DNA of 64,000 bases, taken from Mycolicibacterium frederiksbergense (lineage in GTDB: Bacteria > Actinomycetota > Actinomycetes > Mycobacteriales > Mycobacteriaceae). The stretch is from contig NZ_JARXVE010000012.1 of assembly GCF_029893345.1 (NCBI RefSeq), positions 62,001-126,000 on the forward strand, read 5' to 3'. The position numbers and the translations under genes were made by a program. Numbering within the stretch: position 1 is the stretch's first letter; each line of letters begins with the position of its first letter. Below the pieces are notes generated by a model, which made no database searches, was not told where the DNA came from, and saw nothing but the letters and a program-made list of their open reading frames with translations. Below are positions 14,478 to 22,583 of this stretch, piece by piece.

Positions 14478-17422
14478 GCGAAGCCATCACCACCCCGTCG
14501 TCCTGCGCCCGGCGCCCTACCGTCGTGGTGCTGGGCGCCGGAATCGCCGGCCTGACCGCCGCTCACGAACTGGCAGAGCGCGGCTTCGACGTCACGGTGT
14601 ACGAACCCCGGGAGGATGAACGCAACGGGCTGGGCACCCCGCCCGCCGCCAGCTATCCGCCGGTCAAGCTCGGCGGGCTGGCCGCCTCCCAATACTCCAC
14701 AGTGGGCACGCACGATGGCAGCGCCGCCGAGCTCCGCGCCTTCCCCGGCCGTCGCGGGCAGCCACGTCTTCCCGGGCGCGCGGTTGCCGGTGAGCATGGT
14801 TTCCGCTTCTTCCCCGCCTATTACCTGCACATCTGGGACCTGTTCCAGCGCATACCGGTGTACCAACTCGCGGAACAGACCGCCGGCGCGGTCCGCTGGC
14901 AGCCGACCTCACGCACCGTCATGGACAACGTCCGGCGCGTGGTCACCCAGGGCACCACGTTGCACGGCAACCCGTCCCTGGTCTTCCCCCGCGAAGCGCC
15001 GCGCAGCCCCGCCGAGTCATTCAGCATCGCCGGCCAACTCGCCGGATTGGGTTTCACCCCGGGCGATATCGGGACCTTTGTCAGCAGGCTGCTGCGCTAC
15101 CTCGTCACCAGTCCGCTGCGCCGCGCCAAGGAGCTGCAGAACCTGTCGGCCTACGACTTCTTCGTCGGACGGGACAACGTCACCGAGCAGCCCCGGTTCG
15201 CCTACACGCCACGCTTCGACGCGCTGCTGCTGGAGATGCCCCGGGTGCTGGCCGCCTTCGACTCGCGTTGGGGCGACGCCCGCACCAACCTGACCACCTA
15301 TCTTCAGCTCCAGCTGCAAATGGACCGCCGCGACAACAAGGCCGACGGGGTGCTCAACGGTCCGACCACCGAATCGTGGTTCGACCATTGGTACCGCCAC
15401 CTCGCAGAGCTGGGAGTGCGCTTCGTCCGCGGTGCGGCCACCCGCCTGGAGCCGCCCGCCGCCGCCCCTGGCCAGCCACCACAGCTTCGACCGCGGGTTC
15501 AGGTCACGCTGAGCGACGGCACCCGGCTGACACCCGACTACACCGTGGTCGCGGTCGACGCCCCAGCCGCCGAGCGGCTCACCGCGGCGCTGCGGGCGGC
15601 CGGCACCGGCGGTGCGGTGGCCGGGCTGGACGGGTTCACCACATCCGCCCCACCCACCGACAATCCGCTGCAGCCGGCCGCGTCCCGGCCGCAGGCCCGG
15701 CGGGATCCCTACGCGATGGACGAGATGGGGAAGCTGCCCTGGGACCGGTTCCAGACGCTGGGCGGCATCCAGTTCTACTTCGACACCGAGTTCCAGCTGC
15801 TGCGCGGACACATGTACTACTCGGGCACGGAGTGGGCGCTGTCGTCGATCAACCAGCACGGCCTGTGGGAGAAGCGACCCATTCTGTCCCGCGATGGCCA
15901 CGTCTCGGTGCTCTCGGTCGACATCGGCGATTTCAACACGCCGTCGCGTCACCTGGTCGACGAGTCCGGACGTGGCAAGGCCGCCCGGGACTGCACGGCG
16001 GACGAGATCGCGAGCGAGGTGTGGCGCCAGATCTCCACCGCCCTCACCGGCAACGTCAGCAACGACGCCGAGGCGTACCTGCCGTGGCCCGCGTGGTACG
16101 CGCTGGACCGGGGCCTGGTCATGGACCACGGTCCCGGTCAGGGCGCGGGCCGCCCAGTCCGCAACGAGACCCCGTATCTGGTTCCCATCGTCGGGGACTG
16201 GCCGAATCGGCCCGGGGCGGATCCGTGGAATCCGCACGGGACATCGTGGACGTATCGGCCGACCGAGGCACGTTGGCTCGAGGATCTCCAGCAGCGCAAT
16301 GTCTGGCAGGCCCGCCACGGCGGCTATCAGGTGCATGACAACTCGGTGGTGTTCGCGGGCACCTGGACCAAGACCTTCACCCGGATGACGTCCATGGAAG
16401 CGGCGTGCGAATCGGCTCGGCACGCCGTGAACGCAATCCTGGACCACTACATCTGGGTCGCATCCGGCGGTACCGACACCCGCGAGAAGACGACGCTGGA
16501 CTGGCGGTTGCCCTACGGCTTCCTCGACCAGGGCCTGTCCAGTCCGGTTCGGATGCCCTCCCCCGCGGGTGACTACTGCTACGTGTTCGACGTGGAGAAC
16601 CGGGAGCCGGCCGACACCCGTCCGCTGCGCGTCCTCGACTCGCAGTACTGCCGGGAGTCGCTGCCCCATCCGTTGGACATCGTCACCGATACCCCGCTCG
16701 GCATTACCGTTCCCCCGTTCCCCGGAGGTCAACCCATGACAACGCCACCCGTTGATCCCAGCCAGCAGCTGTTTGCCTACCTTCAGGCCTGGCGGCAGTA
16801 CCTGGAACAAGCGTTGGGCGGCGTGGCGCCGGGATCGCTGTTCCCGGCCGTCTTGTCGCCCGTGCCGTCGATGCAACCGGGGCCGGCCGTGCCGGCCATG
16901 CAACCTCTGCCGGCGATGCCGATGCCGCAGGCGCCGCTCTTGACCGGCCTGCCGTTCGATTACACCCAGCAGCTGCTCGGTTACGTTCAGGCCTGGCGGC
17001 AGTACCTGGAGCATACGCTGAGCACACCGCCGTCGCCGCCGGCACCACCGGCACCACCCGAGACGACCAGCCCGCAACCGCCCCCGCCGCAACAGATCGT
17101 GCCGCCCGAACATCCCTTCGGTTCGGCATTTCTACGGGTAACCGGTCCAGTCGACCCGCGCACACCCACGGCGCCCACACCACGATCGCTGTACTCCAGT
17201 CACACCGAGCCGAGCGAGCCCACCGGGCCGGCGGTGTGGCGGCCAACCGATCAGGGCAGCCCGAGCCGAGCGGCGACGGATCACAGACTCGACGCGCTCG
17301 AGGCCCTCGCGCCGAGCTACGAAGAAACCATGCTGCCGGCATTCGCAACCGGCACAGCCGCCGGGATCAGGCCCGGCGCAGCCTGGCGATCCCCAGAACA
17401 GCAAGCACCCCGGCAACCGTAG
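14474..17422 (+). CDS. FAD-dependent desaturase-like oxidoreductase with repeat-bearing Pro-rich tail
   Basis: A 982-residue protein. Residues ~16-50 hold an ADP-binding Rossmann motif (VVVLGAGIAGLTAAHELAERG). Near residue 105 lies GEHGFRFFPAYYLHIWDLF, as in phytoene desaturase and hydroxysqualene dehydroxylase relatives. The enzymatic part ends at about 745. The remaining ~235 residues are rich in Pro, Ala, Gln and Thr. This tail carries two near-identical segments, QQLFAYLQAWRQYLEQAL (764-781) and QQLLGYVQAWRQYLEHTL (832-849), 68 residues apart. A good ribosome binding site and in-frame ATG occur inside the gene at 16736. The tail resembles the disordered, motif-bearing extensions of encapsulated cargo. 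Its last 56 bases overlap a reverse-strand gene. Substrate unknown. Confidence 0.85.
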   Translation: MSEAITTPSSCARRPTVVVLGAGIAGLTAAHELAERGFDVTVYEPREDERNGLGTPPAASYPPVKLGGLAASQYSTVGTHDGSAAELRAFPGRRGQPRLPGRAVAGEHGFRFFPAYYLHIWDLFQRIPVYQLAEQTAGAVRWQPTSRTVMDNVRRVVTQGTTLHGNPSLVFPREAPRSPAESFSIAGQLAGLGFTPGDIGTFVSRLLRYLVTSPLRRAKELQNLSAYDFFVGRDNVTEQPRFAYTPRFDALLLEMPRVLAAFDSRWGDARTNLTTYLQLQLQMDRRDNKADGVLNGPTTESWFDHWYRHLAELGVRFVRGAATRLEPPAAAPGQPPQLRPRVQVTLSDGTRLTPDYTVVAVDAPAAERLTAALRAAGTGGAVAGLDGFTTSAPPTDNPLQPAASRPQARRDPYAMDEMGKLPWDRFQTLGGIQFYFDTEFQLLRGHMYYSGTEWALSSINQHGLWEKRPILSRDGHVSVLSVDIGDFNTPSRHLVDESGRGKAARDCTADEIASEVWRQISTALTGNVSNDAEAYLPWPAWYALDRGLVMDHGPGQGAGRPVRNETPYLVPIVGDWPNRPGADPWNPHGTSWTYRPTEARWLEDLQQRNVWQARHGGYQVHDNSVVFAGTWTKTFTRMTSMEAACESARHAVNAILDHYIWVASGGTDTREKTTLDWRLPYGFLDQGLSSPVRMPSPAGDYCYVFDVENREPADTRPLRVLDSQYCRESLPHPLDIVTDTPLGITVPPFPGGQPMTTPPVDPSQQLFAYLQAWRQYLEQALGGVAPGSLFPAVLSPVPSMQPGPAVPAMQPLPAMPMPQAPLLTGLPFDYTQQLLGYVQAWRQYLEHTLSTPPSPPAPPAPPETTSPQPPPPQQIVPPEHPFGSAFLRVTGPVDPRTPTAPTPRSLYSSHTEPSEPTGPAVWRPTDQGSPSRAATDHRLDALEALAPSYEETMLPAFATGTAAGIRPGAAWRSPEQQAPRQP
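16724..16738 (+). promoter_or_regulatory. Internal ribosome binding site and in-frame ATG within the oxidoreductase gene
   Basis: GGAGGT (16724-16729), six bases before an in-frame ATG (codon 755), sits exactly at the junction between the enzyme domain and the repeat-bearing tail. Initiation here would make a separate 228-residue tail protein beginning MTTPPVDPSQQ. This may mark a once separate gene that became fused. Confidence 0.45.
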
Positions 17423-17597
17423 CCAGCACCAACGACAGCACCAGCAGCGGCGCCGAATAGACGACCGCGGTGGTCGATGGCTCGCCGGCCAGTACCGGCG
17501 CCACCTCGATCGTGGTCCTGGCCGCCAGCCAGCTCACCACGCTCGCCGCGGCGGCGGCCACAGCCACCACCAACTCGACAACGGCCCGGGCTTTCAC
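17367..17597 (-). CDS. Small two-span membrane protein
   Basis: A 76-residue protein with two hydrophobic segments (about residues 8-26 and 48-70) and a basic C-terminus. It is the last gene of the reverse-strand chain below hemB. Its GTG overlaps the preceding stop (GTGA). Its 3' end overlaps the convergent oxidoreductase gene by 56 bases. Function unknown. Confidence 0.62.
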   Translation of the reverse strand: MKARAVVELVVAVAAAAASVVSWLAARTTIEVAPVLAGEPSTTAVVYSAPLLVLSLVLATVAGVLAVLGIARLRRA

Positions 17598-18064
17598 TTG
17601 GCACGCTCCTCGACCAGCGTCATCAGCGCCGCCCGCAGCGTTCGGTGCCTACGCGCCCAAGCCTGGGCCTTGCGGTCGCCGGTGAGTTTCAGACCGATGC
17701 CGGTGCGGCCGCGCGGAATCCCGGAGAGCTCACCGAGCGCGCGGGCGGACTGCCATTTCGGCGTCTCGGCGCCGCTCGCCTCGGGATAGATCAGCACGAT
17801 CTCATCGATCCGCAGCGTCTCGGTGCCCTGCCGCAAGGTCTCAGCGGTCAATTCGACGGAGGTATGGATGCGCCCGGCCTTGATCTGGATCGCGATGAAC
17901 GCCGACACCAGGACCAGAAACACCAGCGGGATCCACAAGTCGTTTCCGTAACCGCCGGTCATCTGCAGAATCGCCATCCCGCCACCGGCGAACGGCCCGG
18001 CCAGCAGCCACGCCCAACTGGCGCCCTGTTCGTAGAACAGCACCTGCGGTGCGTCTTCACTCAT
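17594..18064 (-). CDS. Membrane protein with C-terminal PH-like domain
   Basis: A 156-residue protein with two adjacent transmembrane segments (about residues 17-35 and 42-60). A soluble domain follows with a SVELTAETLRQGTETLRIDEIV stretch, reminiscent of actinobacterial DUF3093-type proteins; that assignment is tentative. It lies in the hemB-distal part of the hem operon and overlaps its upstream neighbour by eight bases. Confidence 0.7.
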   Translation of the reverse strand: MSEDAPQVLFYEQGASWAWLLAGPFAGGGMAILQMTGGYGNDLWIPLVFLVLVSAFIAIQIKAGRIHTSVELTAETLRQGTETLRIDEIVLIYPEASGAETPKWQSARALGELSGIPRGRTGIGLKLTGDRKAQAWARRHRTLRAALMTLVEERAK

Positions 18065-18443
18065 CGATCTCTCCCCTCCGCAGCGGCAGAGCGTTCAGGC
18101 CGGTGCCGACGACCAGTAGAACCAATCCCAGCAGGGTAAGGATATGAACCAACCCGAACCGCGCGATCAACGCCACGATCACCACGATGGCCAGGGACAA
18201 CGCGATCGCGGCCCGCCGGTAGCGCGGGTCACCGGTGCGGCTGCGGCCGGCCAAGAACGCCATGCCCAGACCGGCGAGCGCGGTGAGCACCCCGGTCCCG
18301 CGGAACAGCACCGTGTCCAGACCGGGCAGGCTCACCGAGGCCGCGATCATGCCCCCGACGATCAGCAGCACCGAGGCCACCAGCCAGAAGAAGAACCCGA
18401 CAGTCGCCACGAGCGGGCGTTTCGGCGCGGGCGATGAGGACAT
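18057..18443 (-). CDS. Four-span integral membrane protein
   Basis: A 128-residue protein with four hydrophobic spans (approximately 12-35, 45-65, 78-95 and 100-118) and Arg-rich connecting loops. The ATG at 18443 (MSSSPAPKR) was chosen because longer in-frame sequence upstream overlaps the preceding gene. It belongs to the co-directional chain after hemB. No function recognised. Confidence 0.7.
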   Translation of the reverse strand: MSSSPAPKRPLVATVGFFFWLVASVLLIVGGMIAASVSLPGLDTVLFRGTGVLTALAGLGMAFLAGRSRTGDPRYRRAAIALSLAIVVIVALIARFGLVHILTLLGLVLLVVGTGLNALPLRRGEIDE

Positions 18444-18460
18444 CGGCACAGCGTAGCGAT

Positions 18461-18895
18461 TCAGCGGGTGAAGAAGCCGTTGGCATCCTTGCGGTGCAGC
18501 AAGTACAGCCCACCGGCGATCAGCACCGAGCCGACGATCGCGGTGACCGCATAGCCGACCGCGGCCGCGTCCTGGCGCTGCCCGGCCAGCAGGCTGCTGA
18601 TCGAGTGCAGCATCGCCACCAGTCCCCCGCTGGTCAGCAGCGTGCGAGCCCAGCGATACCCCTGGCGCAACAGGAACAGGAACGCCCCGACGATCGACGA
18701 CAGCACCACCATGAACATCACCGAAAAGGTGATGACGATCGAGCGTTGCGCGCCACCGCCGGGCCCGGCGAAGACGTCGATCAGATACCCGATCACCATG
18801 AGCACCAGCGCGGCCGCCCACAGCCAGAACCCGGTGTCGACGTCCTCGGGCCGTCCCTCGGGCGGCTGTTGCGGTTCGGTCGCGGGGACGGTCAC
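18461..18895 (-). CDS. Conserved membrane protein downstream of hemB (Rv0513-like)
   Basis: A 144-residue protein with a Pro-rich cytoplasmic N-terminus and four hydrophobic spans from about residue 22 on. The GTG start overlaps the hemB stop (GTGA). Position and topology match the transmembrane gene that follows hemB in M. tuberculosis. Role unknown; conserved linkage with haem genes is the main clue. Confidence 0.75.
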   Translation of the reverse strand: MTVPATEPQQPPEGRPEDVDTGFWLWAAALVLMVIGYLIDVFAGPGGGAQRSIVITFSVMFMVVLSSIVGAFLFLLRQGYRWARTLLTSGGLVAMLHSISSLLAGQRQDAAAVGYAVTAIVGSVLIAGGLYLLHRKDANGFFTR

Positions 18896-19872
18896 GCCAG
18901 CCAGCCGGCCACGTCAGCCGCCCAATAGGTCAACACGATGTCGGCCCCGGCCCGCCGAATCCCGGTCAATGACTCCAGGGCCGCGGCCCGCAAATCGATC
19001 CAGCCGTTGGCCGCGGCGGCGCAGATCATCGAATACTCACCCGAAATCTGGTATGCGGCAACAGGTACCGGCGAAATATCGGCGGCGGCGCGCACCACGT
19101 CGAGGTAGCTCATCGCCGGCTTGACCATCACCATGTCGGCGCCCTCGTCGATATCGAGTTCGACCTCGTGCACGGCTTCGCGGATGTTGCCCGGATCTTG
19201 TTGGTAGGTACGCCGATCGCCGACCAAGCTGGATGAGACGGCTTCCCGGAACGGGCCGTAGAACGCCGAGGCGAACTTCGCGGCATAAGCCAGGATCGCG
19301 ACCTCGGAGTGTCCGGCGGCGTCCAGCCCGTCGCGGATGGCGGCCACCTGACCGTCCATCATTCCGCTCGGGCCCACCACATGCGCACCGGCTTCCGCTT
19401 GAGCCACAGCAAGTTCCACGTATCTGGCGTTGGTTGCGTCGTTGTCCACGCGACCCGATGCGTCCAACACCCCGCAGTGTCCGTGATCGGTGAACTCATC
19501 GAGGCAGGTGTCGGCCATCAGCACGGTGGCATCGCCGAGGTCCTTGGCAAGCTCGCGCAGCGCCACATTGAGGATGCCGTCCGGATCGGTGCCGACAGTG
19601 CCGGTCGGATCCTTGTCCTCGTCGCGGGGCACCCCGAAGAGCATCAGCCCGCCCACCCCGGCGGCCACCGCGTCGGCGGCCGCACGGCGCAACGACTCCG
19701 TGGTGTGTTGCACCACGCCGGGCATCGAGGAAATCGGGCGGGGTTCCGACAGTCCGTCGGCGACGAACATCGGCAGCACCAAATGCCTTGGCTCCAGCGA
19801 GGTTTGCGCTACCAGGCGACGCATCGCGGGTGTGGTTCGCAATCGGCGCGGCCGATGCCTCGGGTACCCCAC
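18892..19872 (-). CDS. hemB: Delta-aminolevulinic acid dehydratase (porphobilinogen synthase)
   Basis: A 326-residue enzyme condensing two 5-aminolevulinates to porphobilinogen. Both active-site lysine regions are visible: AYAAKFASAFYGPFR and MVKPAMSYLD. The metal-binding loop reads CLDEFTDHGHCG, so an Asp stands where classical zinc enzymes have their second Cys. The GTG start has AAGGAG eight bases upstream (reverse strand, complement at 19881-19886), better than an ATG ten codons earlier. It follows hemD after an 84-bp gap that contains a large palindrome. Confidence 0.95.
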   Translation of the reverse strand: MGYPRHRPRRLRTTPAMRRLVAQTSLEPRHLVLPMFVADGLSEPRPISSMPGVVQHTTESLRRAAADAVAAGVGGLMLFGVPRDEDKDPTGTVGTDPDGILNVALRELAKDLGDATVLMADTCLDEFTDHGHCGVLDASGRVDNDATNARYVELAVAQAEAGAHVVGPSGMMDGQVAAIRDGLDAAGHSEVAILAYAAKFASAFYGPFREAVSSSLVGDRRTYQQDPGNIREAVHEVELDIDEGADMVMVKPAMSYLDVVRAAADISPVPVAAYQISGEYSMICAAAANGWIDLRAAALESLTGIRRAGADIVLTYWAADVAGWLA

Positions 19873-19890
19873 TAGCGCGTCTCCTTTTCC

Positions 19891-19950
19891 GCGAAACCGC
19901 ATTCCGTAAGGAAAAGCCCGAGTACAAGCCTGCTGGAATGCCGTTTCGGC
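19891..19950. repeat. 60-bp palindromic element, copy A (hemD-hemB gap)
   Basis: An imperfect inverted repeat built on GAAACCGCATTCC and GGAATGCCGTTTCG arms. It shares about five-sixths of its bases with a second copy at 37511-37570. It lies between the hemD stop and the hemB ribosome binding site, inside an operon. It may form an mRNA hairpin affecting hemB expression or stability. Confidence 0.7.
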
Positions 19951-19956
19951 GGGTCG

Positions 19957-21627
19957 TTACCTGCGGCGGCTCTTCTTACGCGGCGGGGGCAGTGCCCCTT
20001 CGGCGCGCAGTCGCGCGGCATGCTCGGCCAGCGCCTCGACCAGCGGACCCACCGCGGCCGACTCCGGCTGAACATCCACCCGCAAGCCGAATTCCACTGC
20101 GGTTTCAGCGGTTTTCGGCCCGATGCAGGCCACGATGGTCCGGGCGTGCGGCTTGCCCGCGATACCCACCAGGTTGCGCACCGTCGAGCTCGAGGTGAAG
20201 CAGACCGCGTCGAAGCCACCGGTCTTGATCATCTCGCGGGTGTGCGCCGGCGGCGGAGCCGCACGCACGGTGCGGTACGCGGTGACATCCTCGATCTCCC
20301 AACCGCGTTCCCGCAGACCTTCGGCCAGCGTCTCGGTGGCGATGTCGGCCCGGGGCAGCAGCACCCGGTTCACCGGATCGAAAACCTCGTCGAACGGCGG
20401 GAACTCGTCGAGCAGGCCCAGCGAGGACTGCTCACCCGAGGGCACCAGCTCGGGGTTGATGCCGAAACCCCGCACCTTGTCCGCGGTGGCCTGCCCCACG
20501 CAGGCGATCTTCACGCCGGAGAACGCGCGCGCGTCCAGGCCGAACTCGTTGAACTTCTCCCACACCGCACGCACGGCATTGGTCGAGGTGAACACGACCC
20601 ACTGGAACCGGCCGTCGACCAGTCCCTTGACGGCGCGCTCCATCTGCGCCGGGCTGCGCGGCGGCTCCACGGCAATGGTCGGCACCTCGATCGGCAGTGC
20701 GCCGTGGCCCACCAGCCGGTCGCTCATCTCGGCGGCCTGATCCTTGGTGCGCGGCACCAGCACGGTCCAGCCGTACAGCGCGCGGCTCTCCCACCAGTTC
20801 AGCTTGGCGCGGTGAGCCACGGTCTTGCCGAGGGTGACCACCAGCGGCCCGGTCAGCGGCCCAGCCAGCTCGCTACCGGCGGGCTTCTCCAGCACCGCCT
20901 TGTCGGTCAGCGCGCCCAGCGTGGTCTCCACCGAACGCTGCTGGCAGGTGGTGCCGCTCGCGGTCACCACCGCGGGCGTGCCCTCGGCCAGGCCGAACTC
21001 GATCAGGGTGCGCGCGGCGTCCGGCAGATGCGACGCGGTGGCGTGCAGGATCAGCGGCCCCGGGGCGGCGGCCAAAGCGGCCCAGTCGACATTGGGGTCG
21101 CGGACATCGGCCACGGTGTGCGAGGAACCCAGCGGCAGTCCCGCGTAGGTGGGCACCGCGGTGGTGGCGGGCAGCCCGGGGACGATCTCGAAGTTCAGGT
21201 GGGTCTTGGCCAGCGCGCCGATCTCGGTGATGACGGCGTCCACCGACAGCGGGTCACCGGCGACCAGGCGCACCACGTTGTAGCCGTGGCGGGCCTCTGC
21301 GGCCAGGGTCTTGGCCACCTCGGCGGGGTCGCCAAGCGCGGGGCGGATCTCCGGACCACCGGGGATGATGGCCGCCGCGGCGTCGGAATCGGTGCTCGCG
21401 GGGGCCGCGTCATCGGCCGGCTTGGCCGGTGCGGCCGGCGCCGGGCCGGAGGCCGGCGGCAGCTCGGTGCCGATCAGGGCCAGCACGGCTTCGGGAACAT
21501 CCGGGTCGGTGAAGACCAGTTCGGCATGCGCCAGCACGGCTTGTGCCCGCGCCGTCAACAGTCCAGGGTCCCCGGGGCCCGAGCCCACAAACGTGATGCG
21601 GCCGGGCTTTGCCTTGTGCCGAGTCAT
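19957..21627 (-). CDS. hemD: Fused uroporphyrinogen-III C-methyltransferase-like/uroporphyrinogen-III synthase
   Basis: A 556-residue two-domain protein. The N-terminal half resembles SUMT/CobA tetrapyrrole methylases, with FVGSGPGDPGLLTARA at residues 12-27 and LVAGDPLSVDAVITE further on. An Ala/Pro-rich insert lies at about 55-95. From about residue 280 the HemD synthase fold begins, with VLVPRTKDQAAEMSDRL and later VCFTSSSTVRNLVG, closing hydroxymethylbilane to uroporphyrinogen III. The C-terminus is Lys/Arg-rich. The ATG overlaps the hemC stop by four bases. Whether the methylase half is active cannot be judged. Confidence 0.93.
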   Translation of the reverse strand: MTRHKAKPGRITFVGSGPGDPGLLTARAQAVLAHAELVFTDPDVPEAVLALIGTELPPASGPAPAAPAKPADDAAPASTDSDAAAAIIPGGPEIRPALGDPAEVAKTLAAEARHGYNVVRLVAGDPLSVDAVITEIGALAKTHLNFEIVPGLPATTAVPTYAGLPLGSSHTVADVRDPNVDWAALAAAPGPLILHATASHLPDAARTLIEFGLAEGTPAVVTASGTTCQQRSVETTLGALTDKAVLEKPAGSELAGPLTGPLVVTLGKTVAHRAKLNWWESRALYGWTVLVPRTKDQAAEMSDRLVGHGALPIEVPTIAVEPPRSPAQMERAVKGLVDGRFQWVVFTSTNAVRAVWEKFNEFGLDARAFSGVKIACVGQATADKVRGFGINPELVPSGEQSSLGLLDEFPPFDEVFDPVNRVLLPRADIATETLAEGLRERGWEIEDVTAYRTVRAAPPPAHTREMIKTGGFDAVCFTSSSTVRNLVGIAGKPHARTIVACIGPKTAETAVEFGLRVDVQPESAAVGPLVEALAEHAARLRAEGALPPPRKKSRRR

Positions 21628-22580
21628 TCTTTACTCCCGCGCTCTACCAACAGCTCGCGTGCACCCAGCTCGAAAAGCTCCGCGGCCACCGAGACACCCA
21701 GTTCAGCGGCCCGATCGGGGGTTCCGATGCCGGACGCACGGATCATGTCAGATCCGTCCAGCGTCGCCACGCAGCCGCGCAACGACAGCTCTTCGAAGAC
21801 ATTGCCGTCCTCATCGATCGACTCGACCACTTCCGCGATCGCGCCTACCGGTGCAGAACAACCCGCCTCCAGTTCAGCGAGCAGGGTCCGTTCGGCGGTG
21901 ACCGCGGCGCGCGTATCGGCGTCATCCAATTCCGTCAGCACCGCAATCAGCTCGGTGTCTCCGGACCGGCACTCAAGTGCCAGCGCGCCCTGAGCCGGCG
22001 CTGGCAACATCTGCACCGGATCGAGTGTCTCCGTGACTTCATCGAGTCGTCCGATCCGGGCAAGGCCCGCCCGGGCGACCACGATGGCGTCTAGTTCACC
22101 GCTCGTAACCCTGTTCAACCTGGTATCTAGGTTGCCTCGTAGGGGGCGAATTTCCAAACCGAGACCCAGTGCTCTAAGCTGCGCGGCCCGGCGCAGGCTC
22201 GAAGTCCCGACCGTCGACCCGGCCGGCAACTCTCCGAGCACCATTCCGTCACGCGCCACCAGCGCATCCCGGGGGTCTTCCCGGCGCGGCGTCGCGGCGA
22301 GCACGAAGCGCTCGTCGCGTGCGGTGGGCAAATCTTTGCAAGAGTGCACGGCCATATCGACGCGGCCGTCGAGGACGGCGTCTCTCAGCGCCGCGGTGAA
22401 CACCCCGACGCCGATGTCGGCTATCGGCCCCTGGTTGCGGTCACCCTCGGTGGAGATGATCACCAGCTCGCAAGGATGGCCAGCGGCCAGCAAAGCGTCT
22501 CTGATGGTGCCGGCCTGCGTGGTGGCCAGCAGGCTACCCCGGGTGCCGATCCGGATTACCGTATCGCGCGTAGTTACCAA
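21624..22580 (-). CDS. hemC: Hydroxymethylbilane synthase (porphobilinogen deaminase)
   Basis: A 318-residue enzyme that polymerises four porphobilinogens. It shows IRIGTRGSLLATTQA at the N-terminus, VHSCKDLPT, an RRAAQL region and EAGCSAPVG, which holds the dipyrromethane-binding cysteine. The start appears to be a TTG three bases after the hemA stop; no ATG or GTG lies ahead of the conserved N-terminus. Coupled translation from hemA is likely. Confidence 0.95.
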   Translation of the reverse strand: MVTTRDTVIRIGTRGSLLATTQAGTIRDALLAAGHPCELVIISTEGDRNQGPIADIGVGVFTAALRDAVLDGRVDMAVHSCKDLPTARDERFVLAATPRREDPRDALVARDGMVLGELPAGSTVGTSSLRRAAQLRALGLGLEIRPLRGNLDTRLNRVTSGELDAIVVARAGLARIGRLDEVTETLDPVQMLPAPAQGALALECRSGDTELIAVLTELDDADTRAAVTAERTLLAELEAGCSAPVGAIAEVVESIDEDGNVFEELSLRGCVATLDGSDMIRASGIGTPDRAAELGVSVAAELFELGARELLVERGSKE

Positions 22581-22583
22581 GCT

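Noticed and set aside
15017..17113. Long reverse-strand open frame opposite the oxidoreductase gene
   Set aside because: It is Arg/Gly/His-rich with no domain, and lies antisense to a gene with clear Rossmann and desaturase motifs; typical GC-rich shadow.
20020..21993. 657-codon forward open frame across hemD and hemC
   Set aside because: Antisense to two certain hem genes, low-complexity His/Gly/Arg composition.
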